DNA of 62,156 nucleotides. It comes from Chitinophagaceae bacterium UBA1953 (lineage in GTDB: Bacteria; Bacteroidota; Bacteroidia; Chitinophagales; Chitinophagaceae). The notes beneath the pieces are model-generated. The model was not told the origin of the DNA. It saw nothing but the letters and a program-made list of their open reading frames with translations, and did not search any database. Positions 47,732 to 57,626 of this stretch are shown here, one piece after another; within the stretch, counting starts at the first letter, position 1, and every line of letters starts with the position of its first letter. The position numbers and the translations under genes were made by a program. The stretch covers positions 1 through 62,156 of the forward strand of contig DDEN01000049.1 in NCBI GenBank assembly GCA_002336115.1, read 5' to 3'.

Positions 47732-47765
47732 AAATATTTTGAGAATCCAGCGGTACAAGCAGGAT

Positions 47766-50675
47766 TTATTCTTTTGTAATAGACTTAATATAATCTGAAA
47801 GATTTGTTTCTGATTCTAACCCCATTTTTTTTCTTAAGCGGTAACGGTTAATCTCAACACCCCTGACTGTAATATTCATTAACTGGGCTATTTCTTTTGA
47901 AGATAAATTTAGTTGCAGATATGCGCAAACTTTTAAATCATTGTTAGTAAGGTTTGGGAACTTGGTTTTTATCTTTTTTAAAAAATCATTATTTATTTCA
48001 TTAAAGTGTGCTGCAAACTGCTCCCAGTTTGAATTGTTCTGGTCAATACTGTTTACCAGATGAATGGTTCGTTTTATATCATGGTTTTCACCGGTTTTTT
48101 TGTATAGCTTTTGCAGTTCTTCTTTAATCTTTAATAACGCATCGCTTCTTTCAACAAGGCGCAGGCTTACATTGGCAAGTTCCTTGTTCTTGAAAATAAC
48201 TTCATTTACAAGTTTCTCATTTTGTAATTCAATAATTTCTTTTTCGTTTTTTTCGAGTTCTAGTTGGTGAATGTATTTCAACTTCTTTTGTTCTTCATCG
48301 AATTTTTTTTCCTGTTCAACAAACTTCTTTTGTTGTAGTCTGTAAATTGAAAAAATTATGACAAAAAGCAGAAGTGTAAAAATAAAGTAGGCAATTTTTG
48401 TTTTATACCAAGGAGGGCTAACTATGAATTTGTAGCTGATAATTGAGGATTCATAGCCTAGGTTATTATGAGCCTTTACTTTAAAAATATAAGTGCCGTT
48501 AGGCAATTTTGTATAATCTCTTTCAGATTTTGAGTTCCATGCAGACCAGTTGCTTTCATATCCTTCAAGTATTGTAGAAAATTCAATGTTTTTTTGCTGA
48601 TTAAGTTCGGGCGTGCTGAATTCAAAATGAAATGAATTATTATTTACAGGGAAAGCCAAAACTTTTTGTTGGTTTTGTGCAAAATCGTTGACGTTAGTAG
48701 AAAAAGGATAGCCATCAAAGAATAAACTGTCATGTTTCCCTGAAACTTTTATCAATGATAAAAGCACTTCCGGAACAGGGTGGTCATTGGTGTATTTATT
48801 CATATTGAGATGTATAATCCCTTTATCGGAAGCTATAAATATATTTTGCCGGTCGTAGGGGTAAATTTCTTCAAACCCTGAAAGAATCTTTCCGGATAAT
48901 TCCGGAAAATAAATAATTTGATATTTCGAAGAGGCACTGCCATTATTAAAATTTATAACCCCTATTTTTTTTCCACTGCAAAACCAAATATTGCCATCTG
49001 CATCTTCTCTTAAGTATTGAAGATTTATACCTCCCAGGATATTAAAAAAAGTTGGTGATGGAATAAATTTCTTTATTCTCTCATCGAATTCATAAATCCC
49101 TTTTTCTGTGGCAAAAACAATTCTGTTTTTGATTTTAAAAACATGATTTCTAAATGTTGAAGGCAACCCATCTTTTTGCGTATATAAATGTGTTGAGCAG
49201 GATCCATAGTCAGGCGAAAAAAGAATTTTATAAACGCCCCTATATGGATGCGAAGCCCACGCTTCATTATTATTGTCCATTTCGAGAAATCTGAGCGATT
49301 CATTTATGCCAGTTATTGCTTTTCCTTTCGTAAACCCCTTTTCAGAAAAATTTAAAATTTCAAGCCCGTTATATTTTCCGACAAGAATATTTTTTGCCGG
49401 AATTATTGAAGACAACGATAAATATTTCCAAATGCCGTCAGTATTTGGTATGTGAGTAGCATAATCATTGTTTAATACAAACGAGCCGGTATGATGACCC
49501 ATTAAAATCATATTATTAATTTCATCCAAATGCCATACCTGCCCAGAGCTATTGGGGATTAATTTAAAACTTCCCTTCTGAAAGCTAAAATCTTTTGATG
49601 TTGAAGTTAAATTTGTAACATATGCACCATCAGAACTGCCAATATAAAGTTTGTTATTAAGTATATAGCAGGAATATCCTGAAACTTCGTGGTTTTTATT
49701 GGGTTGAATGTATTTAATAGCCGAGTTATATGCAATGAAACTAATCCCGTTGTTCAAGCCTGCCCAAACATTCTTATTTCGATCAAGAAACAAACTTAAG
49801 ATATTGTTGTTTTGAAGTCCTTCTGGCTGCGCAATCTGCTGCACAATGCCTCCTTGTTCATTAATAACGAAAAGCCCTTCCGAAGTTGTACCTGCCACAA
49901 ATTCGCTTTCATTAATTTGCTCAAGTTTATAAATTTGTGCAGAATAAAAATGTCTGTCAGCATCAGTTTTTAGTGAAGAGATGGTGCCATTTTTAACAAC
50001 AAATAATCCTTTTTGAAGCGAACTTATTAATAAACTGTTGTCTTTAAGTTTACAAATGCCCGTTATGAAAAAATTTGGTATAGATTCTTTGCTATTTATT
50101 GGCTCCCATTTATTATGAACAAACTGAAAGAGCCCCAAATCTTTATCTTGTGCATAAAGACCGTCCCCTGCTTTTTTCATTATTTGCCAACTCGTTGGGG
50201 CCGGATATAGTTGAATAGAATTGTTTTTATATTCAAAAATGGTCTCCATAGTTCTGAAAAATACAGATTGCTGAAAAACTTCAATTCCCCATAACTCGGT
50301 GAAACTGCGGTATTTTGCCGGAATTAAACTTTTTAGTGATATATATTTAAGTGACCCGCTTTCATCAGGAGTAAAGTAGCCAATTTCGTCCTGGCCACCT
50401 GCAAATATCTTATTTCCAAAAACAGCTATTGATCTTAAAATTGTTTTATTAGGTTGAGTATAAGTTTTCCAGTATGTACCATCATAAGTAAGCAGCCCTT
50501 CATTGTTAGCAAAATATAACCTTCCCAAATTATCTTGGTCTATATCCCATGTCTGAGTTCCGCCATGAAAATCAGTTTTTGAGTAATTAGCAATCTCAGG
50601 AAGCCCAATCATGTTTTGTGAGTATGAAAAATTCGGCAAGCTAAATATGTAAAAAAGCAGTAAAATTAATTTCAT
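47766..50675 (-). CDS. membrane-tethered propeller/Y_Y_Y sensor with LuxR-type DNA-binding domain
   Basis: 969 residues. A signal peptide (ending NFSYSQ) is followed by periplasmic regulator-propeller repeats (about 25-660), a Y_Y_Y domain (about 670-755, EGYESNWSAWNSKSERDYTKLPNGTYIFKVKA region), one membrane segment (about 760-778) and a coiled coil rich in Lys and Glu (about 780-870). A C-terminal LuxR-type helix-turn-helix ends the protein (about 905-965, LTNNDLKVCAYLQLNLSSKEIAQLMNI region). No histidine kinase or receiver domain is present. It therefore looks like a one-component sensor that binds oligosaccharide outside and DNA inside. It is divergent from the susC of PUL B, its likely target. 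Confidence 0.88.
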   Translation of the reverse strand: MKLILLLFYIFSLPNFSYSQNMIGLPEIANYSKTDFHGGTQTWDIDQDNLGRLYFANNEGLLTYDGTYWKTYTQPNKTILRSIAVFGNKIFAGGQDEIGYFTPDESGSLKYISLKSLIPAKYRSFTELWGIEVFQQSVFFRTMETIFEYKNNSIQLYPAPTSWQIMKKAGDGLYAQDKDLGLFQFVHNKWEPINSKESIPNFFITGICKLKDNSLLISSLQKGLFVVKNGTISSLKTDADRHFYSAQIYKLEQINESEFVAGTTSEGLFVINEQGGIVQQIAQPEGLQNNNILSLFLDRNKNVWAGLNNGISFIAYNSAIKYIQPNKNHEVSGYSCYILNNKLYIGSSDGAYVTNLTSTSKDFSFQKGSFKLIPNSSGQVWHLDEINNMILMGHHTGSFVLNNDYATHIPNTDGIWKYLSLSSIIPAKNILVGKYNGLEILNFSEKGFTKGKAITGINESLRFLEMDNNNEAWASHPYRGVYKILFSPDYGSCSTHLYTQKDGLPSTFRNHVFKIKNRIVFATEKGIYEFDERIKKFIPSPTFFNILGGINLQYLREDADGNIWFCSGKKIGVINFNNGSASSKYQIIYFPELSGKILSGFEEIYPYDRQNIFIASDKGIIHLNMNKYTNDHPVPEVLLSLIKVSGKHDSLFFDGYPFSTNVNDFAQNQQKVLAFPVNNNSFHFEFSTPELNQQKNIEFSTILEGYESNWSAWNSKSERDYTKLPNGTYIFKVKAHNNLGYESSIISYKFIVSPPWYKTKIAYFIFTLLLFVIIFSIYRLQQKKFVEQEKKFDEEQKKLKYIHQLELEKNEKEIIELQNEKLVNEVIFKNKELANVSLRLVERSDALLKIKEELQKLYKKTGENHDIKRTIHLVNSIDQNNSNWEQFAAHFNEINNDFLKKIKTKFPNLTNNDLKVCAYLQLNLSSKEIAQLMNITVRGVEINRYRLRKKMGLESETNLSDYIKSITKE

Positions 50676-50854
50676 GCGATAAATCTACACAAATTTGATG
50701 ATGTAGAAATGATGTAGTGTTTTTTAATTGATAATCAATTATTTGTTTTTTTATGATGAGGTATAGTTGTGGTAAATCATGTGAAAATAGAATCTATGTC
50801 TATTAAATTTGTCCTCGATTTTTTTGCTATATTATTAAACCAAAAAACTTGCGT
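50676..50854. promoter_or_regulatory. divergent control region between the regulator and susC of PUL B
   Basis: A 9-bp direct repeat ATGATGTAG occurs at 50698-50706 and 50709-50717 (11-bp period), with a looser copy at 50753-50760. A perfect palindrome (7-bp arms, 1-bp centre) occupies 50726-50740. TAAATTTG at 50804-50811 fits a -7 box for susC, without a clear -33. The repeats are candidate sites for the LuxR-type regulator encoded to the left. Confidence 0.45.
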
Positions 50855-53800
50855 ATGAAAAAAGTCTTCAAGAGAAATTTATTTTTCTTTTTTTGGATGA
50901 TCTTATCAATTCCTCTTTTTTCGCAAAACCGTATTTTAAGCGGTAAGGTAACAGATGAAAAAGGAGAAGGCATTGCAAATGCTTCGATACTTGTAAAAGG
51001 GACTAATGTGGGTGTAACCACAAAGGCTAACGGAGAATTTTCCTTTTCAATTACAAATTCTGCAAAAACACTGATTGTTTCATCTATTGGTTATGATGCT
51101 AAGGAAGTGGAAATTTCAGAGGGTTCCATTCTTGTTGTATTAGTTAAAAAGGAGTCTAAACTGGATGAAGTTGTTGTTGTTGGTTATGGTACTCAAAAAA
51201 GAAGTGTACTTACCGGTGCAATTTCAAGTGTTAAGGCGAAAGACCTTGAAAATGTACCAAATGGAAGAATTGAACAGGCATTACAAGGAAGGGTTTCTGG
51301 TGTTACAATTGCCAGTAATTCTGGTCAGCCCGGTGCATCCTTAACTGTAAGGGTAAGAGGTATTACTACATTCAATGATAATAATCCATTATGGGTAATT
51401 GATGGGATGATTGTTGATAATGGCGGTATCAGTTTTCTGAATCAGGCCGATATTGAATCAATAGAAGTGCTAAAAGATGCTGCTTCTCTGGCCATTTATG
51501 GTGCAAGGTCAGCCGGAGGTGTAATTTTAGTTACTACTAAAAAGGGTAGAAAAGGTAAGATTAATGCTACTTATAATGGTTTTTACGGTGTCTCTTCACC
51601 AGAAAGAACATTAAAATTATTGAATGCTACACAATATGCAGCATTGATGAACGAAAAATCCGTAGCGGCTGGAGGTAATGTTGTTTTCTCCGATTTAAGT
51701 TCTCTTGGACTTGGCACAGATTGGCAGAAAGCTATTTTCAATAATAGTGCTAAACGTTATTCGCACGAAATCAGTTTTAGTGCGGGGAATGAAATTTCCA
51801 CTTTTTTTGCTTCTGTTGGATTACAAAATCAAAATGGTATTGTTACAAAAGATATATCGAACTATGACAAAAAAACAATACGTTTAAATTCAACTCATAA
51901 AGTATCTAAATACATTACAATAGGCCAGACTTTTGGATATGCACATCAAAAAACTGTTGGAATTGGTAGTTTAAATACTGAATTTGGAGGTGTATTGAGC
52001 TCTGCAATTAATCTTGATCCAACAACCCCTTTAGTTGTTACCGACCCAGTTGCCGCATCAAGCAGTTTGTACACATCCAATGCTGTTATGCGTGATGAGT
52101 CTGGAAACCCTTACGGTATTTCATCGTTGGTTGGTCAGGAAATTGTAAACCCGATTGCTTATACAAAAACAAGACTCGGACAATACGATTGGTCTGATGA
52201 TTACGTAGGTAATGCTTATATGGAAATATCACTTATACCTGGTCTTAAAATCAAATCAACAATTGGGGCTAAGCAGGCTACCTGGGGTTCAGAAGGTTTT
52301 ACCCCTAAATATTATCTTAATGCTTCAACTTTGACATCTCAAAATAATATTTACAGAACTATAAATAAGGGATTTGGTTGGAATATTGAAAACACTGCAA
52401 ATTATCAAAAACAGATTGGTCTTCATAATGTAAGCGTACTATTGGGTCAGGGGGCATATGTTGATGGTGTAGTATCAAGTTCAGGTGTAACCTACTTTGA
52501 TATTCCGGTTACAAATTACCAGGATGCTTCTTTTAATTTTGGTGCAACTGCTGCAAAAAAAGATGCATGGGCAAGTAATGGTATATCACATAAGGTAACT
52601 TCCTTGTTTTCCAAGATCAATTATGATTATATGGAAAAATATCTGTTTACAGGTATAATACGCAGAGATGGTTCGTCAAGATTTGGTACAAATAATAAGT
52701 ACGGGTATTTTCCTTCATTCTCTCTTGGTTGGGTTATTTCGAAAGAAGAATTTTGGAAGAACGTAGAGTTTGCTGATTATTTGAAAGTAAGAGGTGGATA
52801 TGGTATAACTGGTAACGATGCTATTGGTGATTTTAAATATTTATCAACAATTGGCGGTGGCCGAAATTATACATTCGGAAATGCAGGACAGATTTATCAG
52901 GGGTACAGTCCTAATGCACCTGAAAATCCCGATTTACGTTGGGAGGAAACAAGACAGACAAATATTGGGGTTGAAGCCAGAATGTTTAAATATTTTAATT
53001 TAACAGTTGATTTATTTAAGAAAACAACAAAAGGTATTTTGCAGTCCGTAGATATTCCAGGTTACGTTGGTGCTACAGGTCAACCTGCTGGTAACGTTGC
53101 CGATATGGATAATAAAGGTGTTGAAATTGAATTAGGATACCGCAGAAAATTTGGTAAGGTTAATTTTGGTGCCAATGGAAACGTTAGTTTCATAAAAAAT
53201 AATGTTACTTATGTTGGTTTAGGCAAAACTTCAATTACCGGGTACGCCAGTTTCCAATCAATGGGCCCTGTAACTATTATAAAGGCCGGAATGCCATTTA
53301 ATACATTTTATGGCTATGAAACCGATGGAATATTTCAAAATTGGAACGAGGTAAATGCATACAAAAATTCTACCGGCTCATTACTTCAACCCTTAGCTAA
53401 ACCAGGCGATTTCAGATGGAAAGATATGGATGGTAATGGTGTTATTGATGCTCAGGATAAAACAAATCTTGGGAATTCCCTGCCTAAAATTACTTATGGG
53501 TTAACAGTGAACTTAGATTATGCCGGATTTGATTTGATGATATTTACACAAGGGGCTGCAGGTAATAAAATTTTCCAGGGGTTGCGTAGGTTAGATGTAG
53601 GTAATTCAAATTATCAAACAAAAGCTTTGTCAAGGTGGACAGGTGAGGGTACTTCTAATACTTATCCTCGTTTAACAAATCAAGATGATAATGGAAATTT
53701 TGGCAATATGTCTGATTTTTATCTTGAAAAAGGTGATTATTTGCGAATTAAACTATTGCAAATAGGATATACAGTAAAGAATGATCTTCTTAAGAAAATC

Positions 53801-53962
53801 GGGGCCGAAAGATTACGTATATATGTAACAGGTGAAAACTTGTTTACGCTTACACAATATACTGGTTACGATCCTGAAATAGGTGGCTCTGTTTTCGGAA
53901 TTGATAAAGGTTATTATCCCCAAGCCAGAACATTTATGGTTGGAGTTAATTTACAATTTTAA
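50855..53962 (+). CDS. SusC-like TonB-dependent receptor (no STN domain)
   Basis: 1036 residues from the ATG at 50855; an in-frame TTG at 50849 is less likely. The signal peptide ends PLFSQ. The carboxypeptidase-regulatory-like domain (about 22-100) is followed by the LDEVVVVGYGTQKRSVLTGA segment, the plug (with NPLWVIDGMIVDNGG and DIESIEVLKDAASLAIYG) and the barrel. Unlike the SusC at 10200 it lacks an STN domain, in keeping with control by a membrane-tethered transcription factor rather than a sigma/anti-sigma pair. It is followed after 12 bp by its susD. The likely cargo is beta-1,3/1,6-gluco-oligosaccharide, inferred from the enzymes downstream. Confidence 0.95.
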   Translation: MKKVFKRNLFFFFWMILSIPLFSQNRILSGKVTDEKGEGIANASILVKGTNVGVTTKANGEFSFSITNSAKTLIVSSIGYDAKEVEISEGSILVVLVKKESKLDEVVVVGYGTQKRSVLTGAISSVKAKDLENVPNGRIEQALQGRVSGVTIASNSGQPGASLTVRVRGITTFNDNNPLWVIDGMIVDNGGISFLNQADIESIEVLKDAASLAIYGARSAGGVILVTTKKGRKGKINATYNGFYGVSSPERTLKLLNATQYAALMNEKSVAAGGNVVFSDLSSLGLGTDWQKAIFNNSAKRYSHEISFSAGNEISTFFASVGLQNQNGIVTKDISNYDKKTIRLNSTHKVSKYITIGQTFGYAHQKTVGIGSLNTEFGGVLSSAINLDPTTPLVVTDPVAASSSLYTSNAVMRDESGNPYGISSLVGQEIVNPIAYTKTRLGQYDWSDDYVGNAYMEISLIPGLKIKSTIGAKQATWGSEGFTPKYYLNASTLTSQNNIYRTINKGFGWNIENTANYQKQIGLHNVSVLLGQGAYVDGVVSSSGVTYFDIPVTNYQDASFNFGATAAKKDAWASNGISHKVTSLFSKINYDYMEKYLFTGIIRRDGSSRFGTNNKYGYFPSFSLGWVISKEEFWKNVEFADYLKVRGGYGITGNDAIGDFKYLSTIGGGRNYTFGNAGQIYQGYSPNAPENPDLRWEETRQTNIGVEARMFKYFNLTVDLFKKTTKGILQSVDIPGYVGATGQPAGNVADMDNKGVEIELGYRRKFGKVNFGANGNVSFIKNNVTYVGLGKTSITGYASFQSMGPVTIIKAGMPFNTFYGYETDGIFQNWNEVNAYKNSTGSLLQPLAKPGDFRWKDMDGNGVIDAQDKTNLGNSLPKITYGLTVNLDYAGFDLMIFTQGAAGNKIFQGLRRLDVGNSNYQTKALSRWTGEGTSNTYPRLTNQDDNGNFGNMSDFYLEKGDYLRIKLLQIGYTVKNDLLKKIGAERLRIYVTGENLFTLTQYTGYDPEIGGSVFGIDKGYYPQARTFMVGVNLQF

Positions 53963-53974
53963 AAATTATTACAC

Positions 53975-55477
53975 ATGCGTACAATAAAGATATTACCAGT
54001 TGTTTTGCTGTTGCTTGCTACAATCGCATCGTGCAAGAAAAGCTTTTTAGAAGTAAAACCAGACGGGCAGTTCCTGTCTTCAAATTATTATCAAAACAAA
54101 GATCAGGCATTTGCAGGCCTTATTGCAGTATATGATGTAATGAGGAAAAACTCCGGAGGTTTTGAAAATATGATTACCATGATGAATGCAGGTTCTGATG
54201 ACCATTTTGCAGGTGGAGGCGGTGCAACTGATGGTGCAGGCATTCAATCATTTTCAAATTTTACAATTAATCAAAATACAATTCCTACAAGTTTCTGGAG
54301 CGATCATTATCAGGGGATATTCAGAGCTAATTTCTTACTGTCGAAGTTAAATGATGTGCCAATGGATGATGCACTTAAAGTTAGATTCGCAGCAGAAACA
54401 AAAGCATTAAGGGCACTCTACTATTTTAACCTTGTTAGAATGTTCAAAAATGTTCCATTGATTATAGAGCCTGTTTCTTCTGACAAAATGTATGATGTTT
54501 TGCAGGCAAAGCCAGCAGATGTTTATGCACAAATCGAAAAGGATTTAACTGAAGCAATTGAAGGGTTACCAGGTGTACTTCCTACTGATGAACTGGGCAG
54601 AATTACTAAAGGAGCAGCTATTGCTTTATTAGGTAAAGTTTATTTGTTTGAAGGAAAAAATACTCAAGCTGCAACTCAGTTGGCCATAGTAAATGGAACT
54701 CCTGGAGCTACAAATCAATTTGGGAATCACTTACTATCAAATTTTAAAGATTTGTGGGTTGTTAGTAACAAATTCAATGCAGAATCAATATGGGAAGCAA
54801 ATCATTCTGCTCTTGGAACCTCGTACTGGGGGATTTGGGGAAGTGGTTCAGATGAAGGTAACTCTGTGAATGTAATGGTTGGCCCAAGAGGTTATGTAAA
54901 GAAAACAAGTAATGCACCAGATCTTCCTTCAGGATGGAGCTTTAATGTTCTTACTCAGGATTTATATGATGTGTTGAATGGTGATCCGAGGTTTGCATCT
55001 ACAGTTCTGGATATGAAAACTTTGGCTACTAATGGCGATGCCGAGTACGTTGCCGGGTACCAAAATACAGGATATTTCTTGAATAAGTTTATACCTACTC
55101 AGGCTGATGTTTCTACCGGTGGTGGTGATGCAGTATTAAATTATAAGCAGAATACTTATATAATCCGCCTTGCAGACACATACCTTATGGAAGCTGAGGC
55201 ATTAGGTGCAACCGGGACTAGGGCTCAAGCTTTGCTTGATGCTGTAAGAGCAAGGGTTGGATTAACTTCAATACCAGTTTCTATGGCAGCTATTAAGCTG
55301 GAAAGAAGAAAAGAACTGGCTGGCGAAGGACATCGCTTTTTTGACTTGGTTCGTTGGGGCGATGCTACATCTAAACTTTCTTCAAGAGGGTTTGTAGCAG
55401 GGAAAAACGAAATCTTCCCGATTCCTTATACTGAGACATTGAATACAAAACTGGTTCAAAACCCCGGTTATAATTAA
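53975..55477 (+). CDS. SusD/RagB-like glycan-binding lipoprotein
   Basis: 500 residues, lipobox IASC (Cys20). SusD landmarks are ETKALRALYYFNLVRMFKNVPL (near 140), GRITKGAAIALLGKVYLFEG and the C-terminal KLERRKELAGEGHRFFDLVRW, with a final NEIFPIPYTETLNTKLVQNPGY. It pairs with the SusC encoded 12 bp upstream. A glycine-rich GGGGATDGAG loop near 80-95 is notable and may contact the glycan. Two surface lipoprotein genes follow closely. Confidence 0.94.
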   Translation: MRTIKILPVVLLLLATIASCKKSFLEVKPDGQFLSSNYYQNKDQAFAGLIAVYDVMRKNSGGFENMITMMNAGSDDHFAGGGGATDGAGIQSFSNFTINQNTIPTSFWSDHYQGIFRANFLLSKLNDVPMDDALKVRFAAETKALRALYYFNLVRMFKNVPLIIEPVSSDKMYDVLQAKPADVYAQIEKDLTEAIEGLPGVLPTDELGRITKGAAIALLGKVYLFEGKNTQAATQLAIVNGTPGATNQFGNHLLSNFKDLWVVSNKFNAESIWEANHSALGTSYWGIWGSGSDEGNSVNVMVGPRGYVKKTSNAPDLPSGWSFNVLTQDLYDVLNGDPRFASTVLDMKTLATNGDAEYVAGYQNTGYFLNKFIPTQADVSTGGGDAVLNYKQNTYIIRLADTYLMEAEALGATGTRAQALLDAVRARVGLTSIPVSMAAIKLERRKELAGEGHRFFDLVRWGDATSKLSSRGFVAGKNEIFPIPYTETLNTKLVQNPGYN

Positions 55478-55491
55478 TAAATTGTTTTGCC

Positions 55492-56589
55492 ATGAATAAT
55501 ATAAAATTAATTGCATCATTCTTTTTGCTGCTAATATTATCAGCAGGTTGTTCAAAAAAAGAAGGAATCGATCAGGACTTAAGTTTTCTGAATTCGGCTA
55601 CGTCTTCAGGTGTTTCCAAAATATTTGATATTAGTACTGATAATTCCGGTAATGTAAAAATTACTCCATTAGGTTCAGGTGTTTCTTCTTTTACAGTAAA
55701 CTTCGGGCATGGAACAGGTGCTTCTGCTTCTGCTGTTGTTACACAAGGTAGCAGTGCAACTCACGCTTACCCCGAAGGTTCTTATACTGTTACAATTGTT
55801 GCCAGAGATTTAGCGGGACATGAAACTACTACAACATACCCATTACAGGTAACGTATAGGGCCCCGGAAAATTTAACAGTGTCTATGTCTGACGAAACCA
55901 AGGTAAAGGCTACAGCTTTATACGCTAAATCATTTTTAGTGTATTATGGTGATGTTACAAATGAAACAGGAACTCCAATGGCAATTGGGCAGGAACTTCC
56001 GGCTCATACTTATCCTGCTTCTGGTGGTCCATTTACGTTAAAGGTTGTGGCTTTAAGCGGTGGAGCAGCAACAACAACATTTACAAAAGTGTTATTTGGA
56101 ATCCCTATTGATTTTGAAAATGCTTCAATAGATTATTTCTTTGGTACATTCGGAAATGTTGCTTTTTCTAAAGTTGCGAATCCTTCTGCAAGTGGGTTGA
56201 ATACAACTGCCAAAGTAGGTAAGTATGAAAAACCCGCTGGGGCTGCTTCGTGGAGTGGAACGTACAGTCCGTTGAATATTCCAATAAATTTTGGGTATGG
56301 GAAAAAAATCAAAGTGTTGGCTTATAATCCAGACGCAGCCAATATCGGTAAATCTTTAAATGTTGAACTTGAGTGGGCAATTGGAACGGGCAGTGCTAAT
56401 CCCTGGGGTGCAGTGTTGAAGGTTCCACTTACAACTTCTGGCGCATGGGAAGAACTTGTATTTGATTTTAGTACAATTAGTGCAATTCCTGCAAACGCTA
56501 AATTTACCCAACTGGTATTAAGATTTAACGATTCTGCCGATGGTGCAGGTGAGGTTATTTATCTAGATAATTTCAGATTAACTAACTAA
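55492..56589 (+). CDS. surface glycan-binding-type lipoprotein with PKD-like domains
   Basis: 365 residues, lipobox SAGC (Cys20). Two PKD/Ig-like segments (about 45-120 and 125-200) precede a C-terminal galactose-binding-like beta-sandwich (about 205-365) with GKYEKPAGAASWSGTYSPL and a closing EVIYLDNFRLTN, typical of carbohydrate-binding modules. No catalytic motif is seen. The position after susD matches that of SusE/SGBP genes, so it probably holds the polysaccharide at the cell surface. The exact ligand is unknown. Confidence 0.78.
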   Translation: MNNIKLIASFFLLLILSAGCSKKEGIDQDLSFLNSATSSGVSKIFDISTDNSGNVKITPLGSGVSSFTVNFGHGTGASASAVVTQGSSATHAYPEGSYTVTIVARDLAGHETTTTYPLQVTYRAPENLTVSMSDETKVKATALYAKSFLVYYGDVTNETGTPMAIGQELPAHTYPASGGPFTLKVVALSGGAATTTFTKVLFGIPIDFENASIDYFFGTFGNVAFSKVANPSASGLNTTAKVGKYEKPAGAASWSGTYSPLNIPINFGYGKKIKVLAYNPDAANIGKSLNVELEWAIGTGSANPWGAVLKVPLTTSGAWEELVFDFSTISAIPANAKFTQLVLRFNDSADGAGEVIYLDNFRLTN

Positions 56590-56603
56590 CAAATTTTCTG
56601 TTT

Positions 56604-57539
56604 ATGAACAACATAATAAAAGGTTACATATTTATCATAACAGCTTTCTTATTACTAAGCGGCTGTAAGCAAACTGATTATTCAATGGGCGATCTTACAG
56701 CCCCCACTGATTTGCAAATAACTACTGAAGTTGTTGGGCAGGATGCTACACATCCAAATGGAGATGGATCTGGGAATGTGAAAATAACAGTCAGTGCCAA
56801 ATATGCCTTATCTTATAAGGTCGATTATGATGCAAATGACGCAGTTGATCTTATTTATTTGCCAACAGGGTCTGTTACCAAAAAATATACAAAACTTGGC
56901 GTTAATACATATAGGATAACTGCGGTTGCTTATGGTAAGGGAGGGGTATCTTCAAGCATAACAAAAGAAGTATCTGTAAGAAGTGATTTTACACCCAGCG
57001 CAACATTAGTTGACGATCTTACTGGTGGAAGTTCTAAGACTTGGGTTGTGGATAAATCTGTTTCTGGGCATTTTGGCGTAGGTCCATGGTCTGTTACGTC
57101 TATTACTCCTGAGTGGTGGTCCGCTGCAATTAATGAAAAGGTTTCTTGTTGTAATTGTTTTTATACAGCTACTTTTAAGTTTACGAAAGTAACTTCTAAT
57201 AATACCTTTTCACTACAGGTAACCACTCCTGACGGTGTTTTAACTAAGACAGGTTCAAATGCAACCTTACCCGGAATCCCTTCTTCTGGTGACGAAGGAT
57301 GTTATGCGTATGGTGGTGGAACATCTGATTTTTCATTTGTTCCTGCAAGTTCAGGTGTTTCTGCGGGCGCACCTTCTACCCAGGTTAGCTTACAATTATC
57401 AGGAAATAGTACTTTTATCGGCTATGGTTCTTTACAAAAAGAGTATGAAATAATGGTACTTACATCCACTTATTTGTACCTGCGGGTTCAGGGAACTGAA
57501 ACAGGAAATGCGTGGTATCTAAAGCTAAAAGCTTTGTAA
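56604..57539 (+). CDS. second surface lipoprotein of PUL B (SusE/SGBP-like)
   Basis: 311 residues, lipobox LSGC (Cys21). An N-terminal Ig/PKD-like domain (about 30-125) shares its plan with the previous protein. The C-terminal part (about 130-311) begins SSKTWVVDKSVSGHFGVGPW and has an unusual SCCNCFY cysteine cluster near 188-194. It ends with a beta-rich domain resembling those found in glycan-binding proteins of other PULs. No enzyme motif is present. It starts 14 bp after the previous gene and is followed by a terminator, so susC to this gene forms one transcriptional module. Confidence 0.72.
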   Translation: MNNIIKGYIFIITAFLLLSGCKQTDYSMGDLTAPTDLQITTEVVGQDATHPNGDGSGNVKITVSAKYALSYKVDYDANDAVDLIYLPTGSVTKKYTKLGVNTYRITAVAYGKGGVSSSITKEVSVRSDFTPSATLVDDLTGGSSKTWVVDKSVSGHFGVGPWSVTSITPEWWSAAINEKVSCCNCFYTATFKFTKVTSNNTFSLQVTTPDGVLTKTGSNATLPGIPSSGDEGCYAYGGGTSDFSFVPASSGVSAGAPSTQVSLQLSGNSTFIGYGSLQKEYEIMVLTSTYLYLRVQGTETGNAWYLKLKAL

Positions 57540-57567
57540 CTAAATCCTAAAAAGCAGAATATTTAAG

Positions 57568-57594
57568 GGGAGGAGCAATAACTCCTCCCTTTTT
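57568..57594 (+). terminator. terminator after the surface-lipoprotein gene
   Basis: Perfect 8-bp GC-rich arms (57568-57575 and 57582-57589) with a 6-nt loop are followed by a T-run at 57590-57594. It separates the binding and transport module of PUL B from the enzyme genes. Confidence 0.85.
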
Positions 57595-57626
57595 ATTGTT
57601 TGACTTTAGAATTTTAAAACTGAATT

